Shown piece by piece: positions 49,676 through 58,087 of a stretch of 64,000 nucleotides of DNA. Where the stretch lies: contig LMAJ01000003.1 of NCBI GenBank assembly GCA_001507425.1, positions 124,001 through 188,000 on the forward strand. The letters are read 5' to 3'. Both the position numbers and the translations under genes were made by a program. The stretch is from Flavobacteriaceae bacterium CRH (lineage in GTDB: Bacteria; Bacteroidota; Bacteroidia; Flavobacteriales; Flavobacteriaceae). Under the pieces are notes generated by a model. That model was not told the DNA's origin. It was given only the letters and a program-made list of their open reading frames with translations, and ran no database searches. The stretch's first letter is position 1, and every line of letters begins with the position of its first letter.

Positions 49676-50365
49676 ATGATGCAGGACATAAACATTAAAT
49701 ATATTGAAGATAACTATCTCGAATTTGAAGAAATTGCAAGAGTAATGCAACTTACTTCAGATAAATTAAATCAGCTTATTGAAGCAAAACTTATTCCTGA
49801 ACCTTCGTATGTTATTAATTCAGAAGTAACAATAAGTTCTTCTTTAAATGATAATTATAAGGTTGTTACATCTAAAAAATATTTTCCAAAAAACATCCTG
49901 AAACTTATCGAAAAAAACATCGAGAATAATAATCCTGAAAAGTTTAAAAGCGAGTTTAAGGAAAAGTTATTGTCTAATTTAATGAGCCATAAACACAAGA
50001 TATTTGCGTACGGAAATACATTTGATGAAAATGGAAAAATAGATCTAATAAAAGCAGATAAGGCACTAGAAGAAGAATGGAATTATTTCTGCCAGGGAAT
50101 TTATGGAATTTGCACTTTACAGAATAATGAAGAAGCCATTATCGAAAAAGAAATTGCTATAAAAAGAATATTAGATTTTATTGAAAATAAAGGTTCAGTT
50201 AAAGATAAAAATGAAACAAATCATTTAAAAGAACTGAATGATGCATTTAATAATTATACAAGTAATTTTGCTCCATACCAAAGAGAATTGAGCAGTCGGG
50301 GTAAATACTTAGATAGATTGCTAAAAGAATTTTCTTTGCAAGAACTGATTAAAAAATATGATTAG
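49676..50365 (+). CDS. DUF6058-like protein
   Basis: 229 residues from the ATG at 49676; the reading frame is open back to 49634, but that start falls within the asd terminator and promoter. The C-terminal half, YGICTLQNNEEAIIEKEIAI and FAPYQRELSSRGKYLDRLL, matches what I recall of DUF6058, a family annotated in natural-product contexts. The N-terminus (FEEIARVMQLTSDKLNQLIE) resembles a small DNA-binding or recognition helix pair. Standalone; no biosynthetic cluster is next to it. Function unknown. Confidence 0.6.
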   Translation: MMQDINIKYIEDNYLEFEEIARVMQLTSDKLNQLIEAKLIPEPSYVINSEVTISSSLNDNYKVVTSKKYFPKNILKLIEKNIENNNPEKFKSEFKEKLLSNLMSHKHKIFAYGNTFDENGKIDLIKADKALEEEWNYFCQGIYGICTLQNNEEAIIEKEIAIKRILDFIENKGSVKDKNETNHLKELNDAFNNYTSNFAPYQRELSSRGKYLDRLLKEFSLQELIKKYD

Positions 50366-50452
50366 ATATAAAGTTTAGTAGTATTGAAGATTTAAGCATA
50401 AGAAACCTTGAGAGGTTTAAAAAAATATAACTTCTAACATCTAACTTCTAAA

Positions 50453-50489
50453 ACAAAAAAAAGCGAGAACCTAAATTCTCGCTTTTTTT
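50453..50489. terminator. Bidirectional terminator
   Basis: AAGCGAGAA (50461-50469) pairs with TTCTCGCTT (50476-50484), with A residues before and T residues after, serving the convergent DUF6058-like and ferredoxin genes. Confidence 0.88.
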
Positions 50490-50497
50490 GATATTTT

Positions 50498-50815
50498 TTA
50501 ATATTCCGGAGCTAGCTCTAATTCTAATCCTTCTAATTCTGTAGTAATTGGAATCTGACAGCCTAAGCGACTATTAGATTTAACATAAAACGCTTCCGAA
50601 AGCATAGCTTCTTCTTCATCTCCCATTTCAGGTAATGCAACATCATTTAGAACATAACACTGGCAAGAGGCACACATCGCCATTCCTCCACAGGTTCCTT
50701 CAACAGGAAGTTCGTATGCTTTGCATAACTCCATTATATTCATTGCCATATCAGTCGGAGCTTGTAACTCGTGTATAACTCCTTCTCGATCTTTAATCTT
50801 TATTAATACATCCAT
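50498..50815 (-). CDS. [2Fe-2S] ferredoxin, adrenodoxin type
   Basis: 105 residues. The cluster ligands Cys42, Cys48, Cys51 (GTCGGMAMCASCQC) and Cys86 (RLGCQIP) have the C-x5-C-x2-C spacing of adrenodoxin/Isc-type ferredoxins rather than plant type. A cytoplasmic one-electron carrier, possibly for iron-sulfur assembly; Nfu and Mrp genes lie 0.8-2 kb away on the same strand, consistent with that role. Confidence 0.9.
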   Translation of the reverse strand: MDVLIKIKDREGVIHELQAPTDMAMNIMELCKAYELPVEGTCGGMAMCASCQCYVLNDVALPEMGDEEEAMLSEAFYVKSNSRLGCQIPITTELEGLELELAPEY

Positions 50816-50873
50816 TTTAATTGGAATTTTTCTGTTTTAGGATTTTATAACGTGAAAAAATCCTTTGTTATCT

Positions 50874-51362
50874 TTAACTAGTTGGTTTTGTACTAAATGC
50901 GTATTCTCTTTTATTTCCTTCTTTTTGACGCATTTTAATGCCAAGTATGTACCCATTTTTCTCTAATATAGTTACTATCGCTATAATAGAGTAGTAATCT
51001 CTATCAGACTGAAAAATTAAAGTTCCTTCATACGTTGAGTTTACTACACCTTGCTTGTCTGTTGTAACAGACACTTTTCTCGGATGTGAAAACTCTGCTG
51101 CACTATAAGTTGCCTTATTTGCAAATTTAGCTTTTCCATCGCAGAAATCATATAAGAAATCGTAATTGCCAATTCTTAAACTTCCTTCTTCTGAAGTTGG
51201 GTTTGTTGAAAATATTATTTTTCCTGAATAAGTAAAATCAGTCCATTCTTCTGAATCGTATAGGTAAGCTTTGTCAACCAATAAGGTTTGAGGACTTTGT
51301 TGCGCATAATTAGCTGAAACAAAGAATAATAAAAAAAACAGAGGGTATAAATTCTTCATAGA
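50874..51362 (-). CDS. Uncharacterised exported protein
   Basis: 162 residues from the ATG at 51362, chosen since it begins a clear signal peptide (MKNLYPLFFLLFFVSANYAQ); an upstream start at 51386 adds eight residues. The mature part is beta-rich (GSLRIGNYDFLYDFCDGKAK, REYAFSTKPTS). No family recognised. It lies alone between ferredoxin and nfu. Confidence 0.7.
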   Translation of the reverse strand, partial: SMKNLYPLFFLLFFVSANYAQQSPQTLLVDKAYLYDSEEWTDFTYSGKIIFSTNPTSEEGSLRIGNYDFLYDFCDGKAKFANKATYSAAEFSHPRKVSVTTDKQGVVNSTYEGTLIFQSDRDYYSIIAIVTILEKNGYILGIKMRQKEGNKREYAFSTKPTS

Positions 51363-51573
51363 ATTCGAATTAAGGGGTTGTGCCACAAATTTAATTCAAA
51401 AATGTAACAATCCTATACGAAATCTCTTAAAACTTTAGATAGTTTTTTATTAAAATCGCAAATACAAGCATTTTATTGAATGTTTTATTGAATTTTTATA
51501 AACCAAAATCATTAAGGTCAATTAATCTTGTTAATTTGTAAGAGACCCAAAATATGAAGAAAGCCCAATTTTG

Positions 51574-51813
51574 TTACATTATATTGACCACAGTTTCTAT
51601 TTGTGGAGCATATTTTTTTATTGTTGTTTCAACTCCGGCTTTTAGAGTCATTTGATTCACGCTACAGCTAATGCATGCTCCTTCAAGACGAACTTTAACA
51701 TGTTTGTCATCGTCTATAGAAATAAGTGTAATGTCTCCTCCATCAGAATTTAAAAAAGGTCTGATTTCATCAAGAGCCAATAATACGTTACTAGTTAATT
51801 CTTCTGTTGTCAT
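51574..51813 (-). CDS. NifU-like iron-sulfur scaffold (Nfu domain)
   Basis: 79 residues, a single Nfu domain. The motif GACISCSVNQMTLKAGVE carries the CxxC that holds a bridging [4Fe-4S] cluster between two subunits; LNSDGGDITL is the usual upstream block. It delivers clusters to target proteins. Next upstream on the same strand is Mrp, another cluster carrier, 83 bp away. Confidence 0.93.
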   Translation of the reverse strand: MTTEELTSNVLLALDEIRPFLNSDGGDITLISIDDDKHVKVRLEGACISCSVNQMTLKAGVETTIKKYAPQIETVVNIM

Positions 51814-51830
51814 AATTTTAATTATTTTAT

Positions 51831-51896
51831 TTTTAGATTACCAGATTTTAGATTTCGGATTATGCTAAATAATCCGAAATCTAATGATCTAAAAAT
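51831..51896. repeat. TTTTAGATT...palindrome between nfu and mrp
   Basis: TTAGATTTCGGATTA (51849-51863) is answered by TAATCCGAAATCTAA, with outer arms TTTTTAGAT and GATCTAAAAA. It fills the gap between the two genes, reaching the mrp stop. Confidence 0.8.
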
Positions 51897-53027
51897 TTAT
51901 TTTTTGCCTACTGCTGAACATCCGGCCATTGTTGTAATTTTAATGGCTTCTGTAGCAGGTAAGCTATCGTTTCTGTTTACTGTTTCCTGTACTACGTTTC
52001 GAGTTATTTCTTCAAAGACAGTTTCTATTACAGAGGCTGTTTGCAAAGCTGCAGGACGACCATAATCTCCTGCTTCACGAATAGATTGTACAATTGGTAC
52101 TTCTCCCAAAAATGGAACATTTAAATCTTCGGCAAGGTTTCTTGCGCCTTCCTGTCCAAAGATATAATATTTATTGTCAGGTAATTCTTCTGGTGTAAAG
52201 TATGCCATATTTTCAATTATTCCCAAAACAGGAACATTGATATTATCCTGCATAAACATCGCAACTCCTTTTTTAGCATCTGCAAGTGCTACAGCTTGTG
52301 GCGTGCTTACTACAACCGCACCTGTAATTGGCAATGATTGCATGATCGACAAATGAATATCTCCAGTTCCCGGAGGCAAATCGATTAGCATAAAATCTAA
52401 TTCTCCCCAATCTGCATCAAAAATCATTTGGTTTAATGCTTTTGCAGCCATTGGACCTCTCCAGATTACGGCCTGACTTGGAGCTGTAAAAAATCCGATT
52501 GAAAGTATTTTTATTTCATAGCTTTCAACAGGTTTCATTTTTGATTTTCCGTCAACAGTAATTGAAACCGGTTTTTCGTTTTCAACGTCAAACATAATTG
52601 GCATCGAAGGTCCGTAAATATCAGCATCAAGAACTCCAACTGCAAATCCCATTTTGGCTAATGTTACGGCTAAATTTGCTGTAACAGTAGATTTTCCAAC
52701 TCCACCTTTACCAGAAGCAACGGCGATTATATTTTTAATTCCCGGAATAGCACGACCTTTTATTTCGTTTTTTTCAGGAGTTTCTACTTTAATGTTTACT
52801 TTAATTTTTGCTTCAGGAGAAACCAATTCGTGAATTGTTTTCTTAATATCATCTTCAGCTCTTTTTTTTATGTGCATTGCCGGAGTATGCAGTACAAGAT
52901 CAACTACAACTTCATCACCAAAAGTTAATACATTGGCAACAGCTCCACTTTCAACCATATTTTTTCCTTCTCCAGCTACGGTAATTGTTTCCAGAGCTTT
53001 AAGAATTTCTTTTCTGTCTAATTTCAT
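51897..53027 (-). CDS. Mrp/ApbC-type iron-sulfur carrier ATPase
   Basis: 376 residues. An N-terminal MIP18/DUF59-like domain (1-90) is followed by a deviant Walker A P-loop, ASGKGGVGKST (104-114), and the MinD-like core. The CPxC cluster motif of many Mrp proteins is absent: the segment reads ENMAYFTPEELPDNKYYIFG; the only cysteine is near the C-terminus (MAGCSAVGKK). Carries or inserts [4Fe-4S] clusters, so may use other ligands. In series with nfu. Confidence 0.88.
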   Translation of the reverse strand: MKLDRKEILKALETITVAGEGKNMVESGAVANVLTFGDEVVVDLVLHTPAMHIKKRAEDDIKKTIHELVSPEAKIKVNIKVETPEKNEIKGRAIPGIKNIIAVASGKGGVGKSTVTANLAVTLAKMGFAVGVLDADIYGPSMPIMFDVENEKPVSITVDGKSKMKPVESYEIKILSIGFFTAPSQAVIWRGPMAAKALNQMIFDADWGELDFMLIDLPPGTGDIHLSIMQSLPITGAVVVSTPQAVALADAKKGVAMFMQDNINVPVLGIIENMAYFTPEELPDNKYYIFGQEGARNLAEDLNVPFLGEVPIVQSIREAGDYGRPAALQTASVIETVFEEITRNVVQETVNRNDSLPATEAIKITTMAGCSAVGKK

Positions 53028-53221
53028 TTTATTGTCGTGTTTCTATTGATTGAAATGAATTTAAAAATTGTTTTTATTTAAACTGATTTCAGACTGCAAA
53101 GATAACAGATTATGTTCGGATTTTACCTTTTTTGGATTGGATTTGTTGATATTGAGATTAGTGAAAACGATTGTGGCAGATTGACAGAGTTTCTTTGTAA
53201 TATAAGTTTATATGTAAAATA

Positions 53222-53262
53222 AAAAATACCCGCCAGATTTATAAAATTTGGCGGGTATTTAA
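53222..53262 (-). terminator. Terminator of the efflux operon
   Basis: AAATACCCGCCAGATTT pairs with AAATTTGGCGGGTATTT around a short loop, with A and T runs on both sides, 21 bp after the permease stop. Confidence 0.9.
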
Positions 53263-53282
53263 AAAAAATGGTCTACAAGCTC

Positions 53283-55718
53283 TTATTCATATTTTAAGTA
53301 TTTCAAAATATCTATTTTAGTTACCTGATAAGCCTTGGCAGAAACAATTACTAAAGTCAAGATCAATAAAGATAGCAGTGCAATAGTAAACGGAACAACC
53401 GAAACGCCAATTCTAAAGGCGAAATTTTCCAGCCATTTTTGCAGCAAAATATAAGCAGGAACAATTCCGATTGCAAAACCTATTAAACAAAAAACGATAT
53501 ATTGTTTTGATAGTTCTTTAAGCAAAACATCGGTTTCTGCACCTAAAGTTTTTCTGATAGCGATTTCTTTCAATCGTCTTTCCATAGAAAAAGAAGCCAG
53601 AGCGAACAATCCAAAAATGGCAATAATAATGACAACAAGATTCAGAATAAAAAACAAGTCTTTTTGTTTCACCTGTTCCTGATACGTTTTTGCAAATCCT
53701 TTATTTACAAATTCATAATCAAAAGGATAATCCGCATTTACATTTTTCTCCCAATATACTTTTAATTTCGCCAAAGTTTCGGTTAAATTATTTGGAGAAA
53801 CTTTTAGATAAACATTATTAAAATTATTCCATTTTAAAGTCTTAAGATTGATGAAAACCATTGGCGGAACATTGTCCTGCAGTCCGGTAATGTGAAAATC
53901 TTTGACAACACCCACAATTTTAAATTTCAAATTTTCTCCACCCTCGTCTCCCCAACCCGATGTTATGATCGTATTTATTGGGTTTTTAAGATTTAAAGTT
54001 TTAACCAGAGTTTCATTCAGCAGCATGCTACTAACCGTGTCTGATGCAAATTGCGGAGACAAATCGCGGCCCTGAACGACTTTAATTTTCATCATTTCAA
54101 GAAAACCAAAATCCATTTCAACATTTCTGGGTTGTACGTGAATGCCATTATGCGTAAATCCTGAACTCGAATTGGTACTGTTTCCAAAAGTTCCTGCAAA
54201 AGTAGAAATATTCTGAACGCCTGATATTTTAAGAATTTCCTGCTTCATGGCAAGATATTTATCTGTTCTTTGTTTGCGTTCCGGATAATTAAAAGGAACT
54301 CTAATTACCTGATCGCCACTAAAACCAAGGTCCTTATTCATCATATAGCCCACTTGAGAGTTTACAATCAAAGCGCCAATGATAAAAAATGCAGCGATAC
54401 CAAACTGAAAAATAAGCATCGAATTTCGAATCCAGATACCGCTTTTACTTCTTGAAAAATTACCTTTTAAAACCTTTAAAGTTTCAAAATTTGAGATATA
54501 AATGGCAGGGAAAATACCCGCAAGAACGATAACTAATCCAAATATAAAAATAAGCTGCAGGTAAAATTCACTGCCATTCATAGTCAAAGTTTTCTTCAAA
54601 AAAGTATTGTAATAAGGCAAGGAAAGTTCAACAATTGCTAAAGCAAAAATGATAGAAAGAATAACAATTATGGCAGTTTCAAAGATAAACTGAGTAACAA
54701 TCTGGCCTTTACTGGCACCTACAATTTTGCGGACACCCACTTCTTTAGCACGTTTTATTGCTGAAGCAGTTGCTAAATTGATATAGTTTACCAATGATAA
54801 AACCAAAATCAAAATAGACAAACCCACCATGATATAAAGCAATTGCAGATTACCCTTTCCTTCAGGAAAATTAATTCCCTGCGAAGATTTTGTTCCATGC
54901 AAACGGGCAGTCTCTAATTGATCGATTATAACCGTTGTTTCTCCATTTTCCTTAACAAATTTTGCTACAGTCATACCGCTTTCTTTTGCGTCTTTTAATG
55001 TTCTGTTGACAAAATTTACATTTTGCATTTTCTTTAAAAGAGCAACAGGATCAGTTCCTTTTTTGGCTTTTATCATAAGGCCATAATTGAAATTTCCCCA
55101 GCTTGTTTTGTCATCTTCACGCTTGACACCACCAAAAACGTAATTTGGTTCTATAGATGAAGGTCGCATTAAGTGATAAACCGATTTTACTGTATAAACC
55201 TTACTGCCATAGTTAATTGATTTACCAATTGGGTCTTCATCATTAAAAAGTAATTTGGCAGTTTCTTCAGATATGGCAACGCTGCTATCTTCTTTCAGGA
55301 TATTAGTTTTAGTTCCTTTTACAATAGGAAACGGAAAAACATCAAAAAAACCATTGTCTGAAACAGTGATTTTATCAGCCATTATTTTTTTACTACCATA
55401 TTTTATCGGAGCATTATCATACCAGGTATTGTTAAAGAAACAAACAGATTCAATTTCAGGAATTGTGGCTTTGCAGGTTTCTCCAAAAGGTATTGAATTT
55501 GATGCCCAGGTATTTCCCGTACCTCCAATTTTGTTTAAAACCTGATACGTGTTTTCTTTTTCCGGATTCCATTGATCGTATTCGTTTTCGTTATTCCAAT
55601 ATAAAATCGCGAAAATTACTCCGGCAACACCAATGCTTAATCCCAAAACATTTAAAAACGAAAACAATTTGCTTTGCTTTAAATGATATATAAATATTTT
55701 AAACCAGTTAAAAATCAT
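53283..55718 (-). CDS. MacB-like ABC transporter permease (FtsX type)
   Basis: 811 residues. An N-terminal helix is followed by a large periplasmic MacB_PCD domain (about 45-280), an FtsX block near 300-420 (AIKRAKEVGVRKIVGASKGQ), a second periplasmic domain, and a second FtsX block near 680-811 (RRLKEIAIRKTLGAETDVL). This duplicated form is common in Bacteroidetes. Likely a mechanotransmitter for export of a peptide or drug from the periplasm rather than a channel. Last gene of adaptor-ATPase-permease. Confidence 0.9.
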   Translation of the reverse strand: MIFNWFKIFIYHLKQSKLFSFLNVLGLSIGVAGVIFAILYWNNENEYDQWNPEKENTYQVLNKIGGTGNTWASNSIPFGETCKATIPEIESVCFFNNTWYDNAPIKYGSKKIMADKITVSDNGFFDVFPFPIVKGTKTNILKEDSSVAISEETAKLLFNDEDPIGKSINYGSKVYTVKSVYHLMRPSSIEPNYVFGGVKREDDKTSWGNFNYGLMIKAKKGTDPVALLKKMQNVNFVNRTLKDAKESGMTVAKFVKENGETTVIIDQLETARLHGTKSSQGINFPEGKGNLQLLYIMVGLSILILVLSLVNYINLATASAIKRAKEVGVRKIVGASKGQIVTQFIFETAIIVILSIIFALAIVELSLPYYNTFLKKTLTMNGSEFYLQLIFIFGLVIVLAGIFPAIYISNFETLKVLKGNFSRSKSGIWIRNSMLIFQFGIAAFFIIGALIVNSQVGYMMNKDLGFSGDQVIRVPFNYPERKQRTDKYLAMKQEILKISGVQNISTFAGTFGNSTNSSSGFTHNGIHVQPRNVEMDFGFLEMMKIKVVQGRDLSPQFASDTVSSMLLNETLVKTLNLKNPINTIITSGWGDEGGENLKFKIVGVVKDFHITGLQDNVPPMVFINLKTLKWNNFNNVYLKVSPNNLTETLAKLKVYWEKNVNADYPFDYEFVNKGFAKTYQEQVKQKDLFFILNLVVIIIAIFGLFALASFSMERRLKEIAIRKTLGAETDVLLKELSKQYIVFCLIGFAIGIVPAYILLQKWLENFAFRIGVSVVPFTIALLSLLILTLVIVSAKAYQVTKIDILKYLKYE

Positions 55719-55770
55719 TTTGTAATTTTTTTAGTTATTTGATTTGTTTTTGGTAAACCCAATTAAGGAT

Positions 55771-55842
55771 TTATATAATAGCCAATACTTTGCAAACGAA
55801 TCCTATCAGAATTACAATCGCGGTTACAATAAAATTTATCAT
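55771..55842 (-). CDS. Possible 23-residue membrane peptide
   Basis: An ATG-to-TAA ORF whose product begins MINFIVTAIVILIGF and ends VCKVLAII, a single hydrophobic helix. It lies between the ATPase and permease genes on the same strand, 7 bp downstream of the ATPase stop, so it would be cotranscribed and translated from the operon mRNA. Size makes chance possible; A/T-rich DNA readily gives hydrophobic ORFs. It could be a small transporter accessory helix. Confidence 0.3.
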   Translation of the reverse strand: MINFIVTAIVILIGFVCKVLAII

Positions 55843-55849
55843 TTCTTTT

Positions 55850-56557
55850 TTATTTAGCGTCCATAAAAACATCAACATTTCTCTGATTTAATCTTTCAGA
55901 AAATATTACACCATCTTTCATATGAATCGTTTTTTGCGAAAACGAAGCATCATAATCAGAGTGTGTTACCATCAAAATTGTGGCTCCTTTAGCGTGCAAA
56001 TCAGTTAAAAGTTCCATCACTTCATTACCATTTTTACTGTCCAGATTTCCTGTTGGTTCATCGGCCAGAATAATTTTTGGGTCGTTTACCAAAGCTCTTG
56101 CAACCGCAACACGTTGTTGTTGTCCTCCCGAAAGCTGTTGCGGAAAATGTTTTAATCGGTGTGAAATATTTAATTTCTCAGCAATAGCTTCAATTTTTTG
56201 TTTTCTGTCTGAGGCTTTTACATTGTTATAAAGCAAAGGCAATTCGATATTATCATAAACCGAAAGTTCATCAATCAAGTTGAAATTCTGAAAAATGAAT
56301 CCGATATTTTCTTTACGAACCTTAGCTCTTCCTTTTTCTTTTAAGCCAATCATTTCCTGGTCCAAAAGTTTATAACTTCCATCAGAAGCACTGTCTAAAA
56401 GACCAATAATATTCAATAAAGTCGATTTTCCACAACCGGAAGGTCCCATAATCGTTAAAAAATTACCTTTTTTAATTTCTAATGAAACCCCGCTTAAAGC
56501 TGATGTTTCTACCTCTTCGGTTCTGAAAACTTTGGTTAAATTTTGAATGGTTATCAT
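55850..56557 (-). CDS. ABC transporter ATP-binding protein (MacB/LolD type)
   Basis: 235 residues. Walker A GPSGCGKST (38-46), signature LSGGQQQRVAVARAL (about 139-153), Walker B IILADEPTGNLD and H-loop THSD are intact. The LNIIGLLD and PTGNLDSKNG pattern is characteristic of the MacB/LolD branch. Energises the adjacent FtsX permease at the inner membrane. Confidence 0.93.
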   Translation of the reverse strand: MITIQNLTKVFRTEEVETSALSGVSLEIKKGNFLTIMGPSGCGKSTLLNIIGLLDSASDGSYKLLDQEMIGLKEKGRAKVRKENIGFIFQNFNLIDELSVYDNIELPLLYNNVKASDRKQKIEAIAEKLNISHRLKHFPQQLSGGQQQRVAVARALVNDPKIILADEPTGNLDSKNGNEVMELLTDLHAKGATILMVTHSDYDASFSQKTIHMKDGVIFSERLNQRNVDVFMDAK

Positions 56558-56620
56558 ATTTTTAAGGTTTTAAGTGTTGTTAATGTTGTTTTTTGATTGA
56601 TGATTGAAACTTTATTGTTT

Positions 56621-56681
56621 GTTTCAGGTTTTAGGTTTCAGGTTTTTACAACGTGATAACCTGAAACCTTAAACTTGAAAC
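56621..56681. repeat. GTTTCAGGTTTTAGG inverted repeat
   Basis: GTTTCAGGTTTTAGGTTTCA (56621-56640) is answered by TGAAACCTTAAACTTGAAAC (56662-56681). Same family as 23335-23404. Confidence 0.8.
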
Positions 56682-56684
56682 CAT

Positions 56685-57929
56685 TTACTCTTTACTAATA
56701 GACAATTCCTCAATATCCTTATAATCAGAATACGACGAAGTTATCACAGATTCTCCTTCTTTTAATCCCTCCAAAACTTCATAATACGAAGGATTTTCAC
56801 GGCCTAATTTTATATTTCTTCTTTCTGCTTTATTTCCTTTCACGACAAAAATCCATTTACCGGCCGTTTCCTGATTAAAACTTCCTTTAGAAACTACCAG
56901 TGTTTTGTTTTTCTCTGATAAAATCAACTTCACACCAAAACTAAGTCCGTCTTGCAGCGTGATATTTTCTTTAGAAACAAAAGCCAATTCAACCGTAAAA
57001 TGCCCGCTTTTTACTTCCGGAATTACTTTAGTAACCAAAACTTCAAGTGCTTTTCCTTTAAATTCTACCTGACCTTTTAAGCCTTCACGTAATTTTTCCA
57101 AATAAAATTCATCCACTTCGGCAACTAGTTTATAACCTTGTTTCGAGTCAATTTTTCCGATGCTTGCTCCGGCTTGAAATGTTTTTCCCAAAACAGGTTC
57201 AAAAGAGGTTAATCGGCCCGATTCAGGAGCTGTAATCAAAAAGTTCTTCTTGTTATTTCTCAAGATATCCAAACTCATTTCCATTGTCTGAATCGAACGG
57301 TTGATTTGAGAAATTTGCAATTGATTCGATTGTTTTTCCTTTTGAATACTCTGCTGAATTGTCTTTTTGCGCTCTTCCTGAAAACGTAGACTTTCTTTAA
57401 ACGTATTCCAGTCATTTTTCGAAATCACATCTTTAGCAAATAATTTCGAGTTCATGTCGTACAATCTTTTAGCATCGTTATAATCATGTTCGATCAAAAC
57501 CCAGTCTTTCGTTAAGTTCAGTTCCTGATTTCTGATATTCAGTTTTCCCGTATTCAAATTATTGATTTGCTCAATAATAGCCGTTTCCTGAGTCAGATAA
57601 TTCAGCTCAGTGTTCGGGTTGTACAAACGTGCCAGCGATTGCCCTTTGGTAACCATGGCGCCATTTTCTACAAAAATCTCTTTTACAGATCCTCCTTCTG
57701 TAACATTTACAAGCATTACGTTTAAAGGTTCGACTTTAGCCTGAAAAACCACAAAATCTTCAAAAAAATCTTTTTCGATTTTTTGAACCGTAAGTTCTTC
57801 TGCTTTTACATTTAAACTTCTTTTTGTGTTAAACGAAAAAAAGATGATGACAGCCAAAACTAAAAAAACTCCAATTGCTATTGAGAGATACCTAAATTTT
57901 CTATTTTTACGAGGAATTACCTTGTCCAT
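56685..57929 (-). CDS. Efflux periplasmic adaptor (MFP/HlyD family)
   Basis: 414 residues. Membrane helix about 15-33 (YLSIAIGVFLVLAVIIFF), lipoyl-like half motif, coiled-coil hairpin about 130-215 (QQSIQKEKQSNQLQISQINR), second lipoyl half and beta-barrel. It links the ABC pump to an outer-membrane channel. First gene of the adaptor-ATPase-permease operon; a candidate sigma-54 promoter lies 29-44 bp upstream, and the divergent gene encodes a sigma-54 activator. Confidence 0.9.
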   Translation of the reverse strand: MDKVIPRKNRKFRYLSIAIGVFLVLAVIIFFSFNTKRSLNVKAEELTVQKIEKDFFEDFVVFQAKVEPLNVMLVNVTEGGSVKEIFVENGAMVTKGQSLARLYNPNTELNYLTQETAIIEQINNLNTGKLNIRNQELNLTKDWVLIEHDYNDAKRLYDMNSKLFAKDVISKNDWNTFKESLRFQEERKKTIQQSIQKEKQSNQLQISQINRSIQTMEMSLDILRNNKKNFLITAPESGRLTSFEPVLGKTFQAGASIGKIDSKQGYKLVAEVDEFYLEKLREGLKGQVEFKGKALEVLVTKVIPEVKSGHFTVELAFVSKENITLQDGLSFGVKLILSEKNKTLVVSKGSFNQETAGKWIFVVKGNKAERRNIKLGRENPSYYEVLEGLKEGESVITSSYSDYKDIEELSISKE

Positions 57930-57957
57930 TTTTTTAATAATTTACTGATTACCAATA

Positions 57958-57973
57958 GGTAAATATTGTGCCA
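57958..57973 (-). promoter_or_regulatory. Candidate sigma-54 promoter of the efflux operon
   Basis: The minus strand reads TGGCAC, 5 bp (AATAT), TTACC. TGGCAC is the perfect -24 element; the -12 element departs from TTGC(A/T) at the G. It predicts a transcript start about 19 nt before the adaptor ATG. The divergent gene encodes a sigma-54 activator. Confidence 0.5.
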
Positions 57974-58087
57974 CAAAATTTATTATTTGTAAAGCATTGA
58001 TTTTAAAGAGGCTTTTAAAACCATTCAAAAAAAGGAGTGTTCGATAATGAACAGTTGACCGTTCAAAAGCGGACAAAAATAAACACC

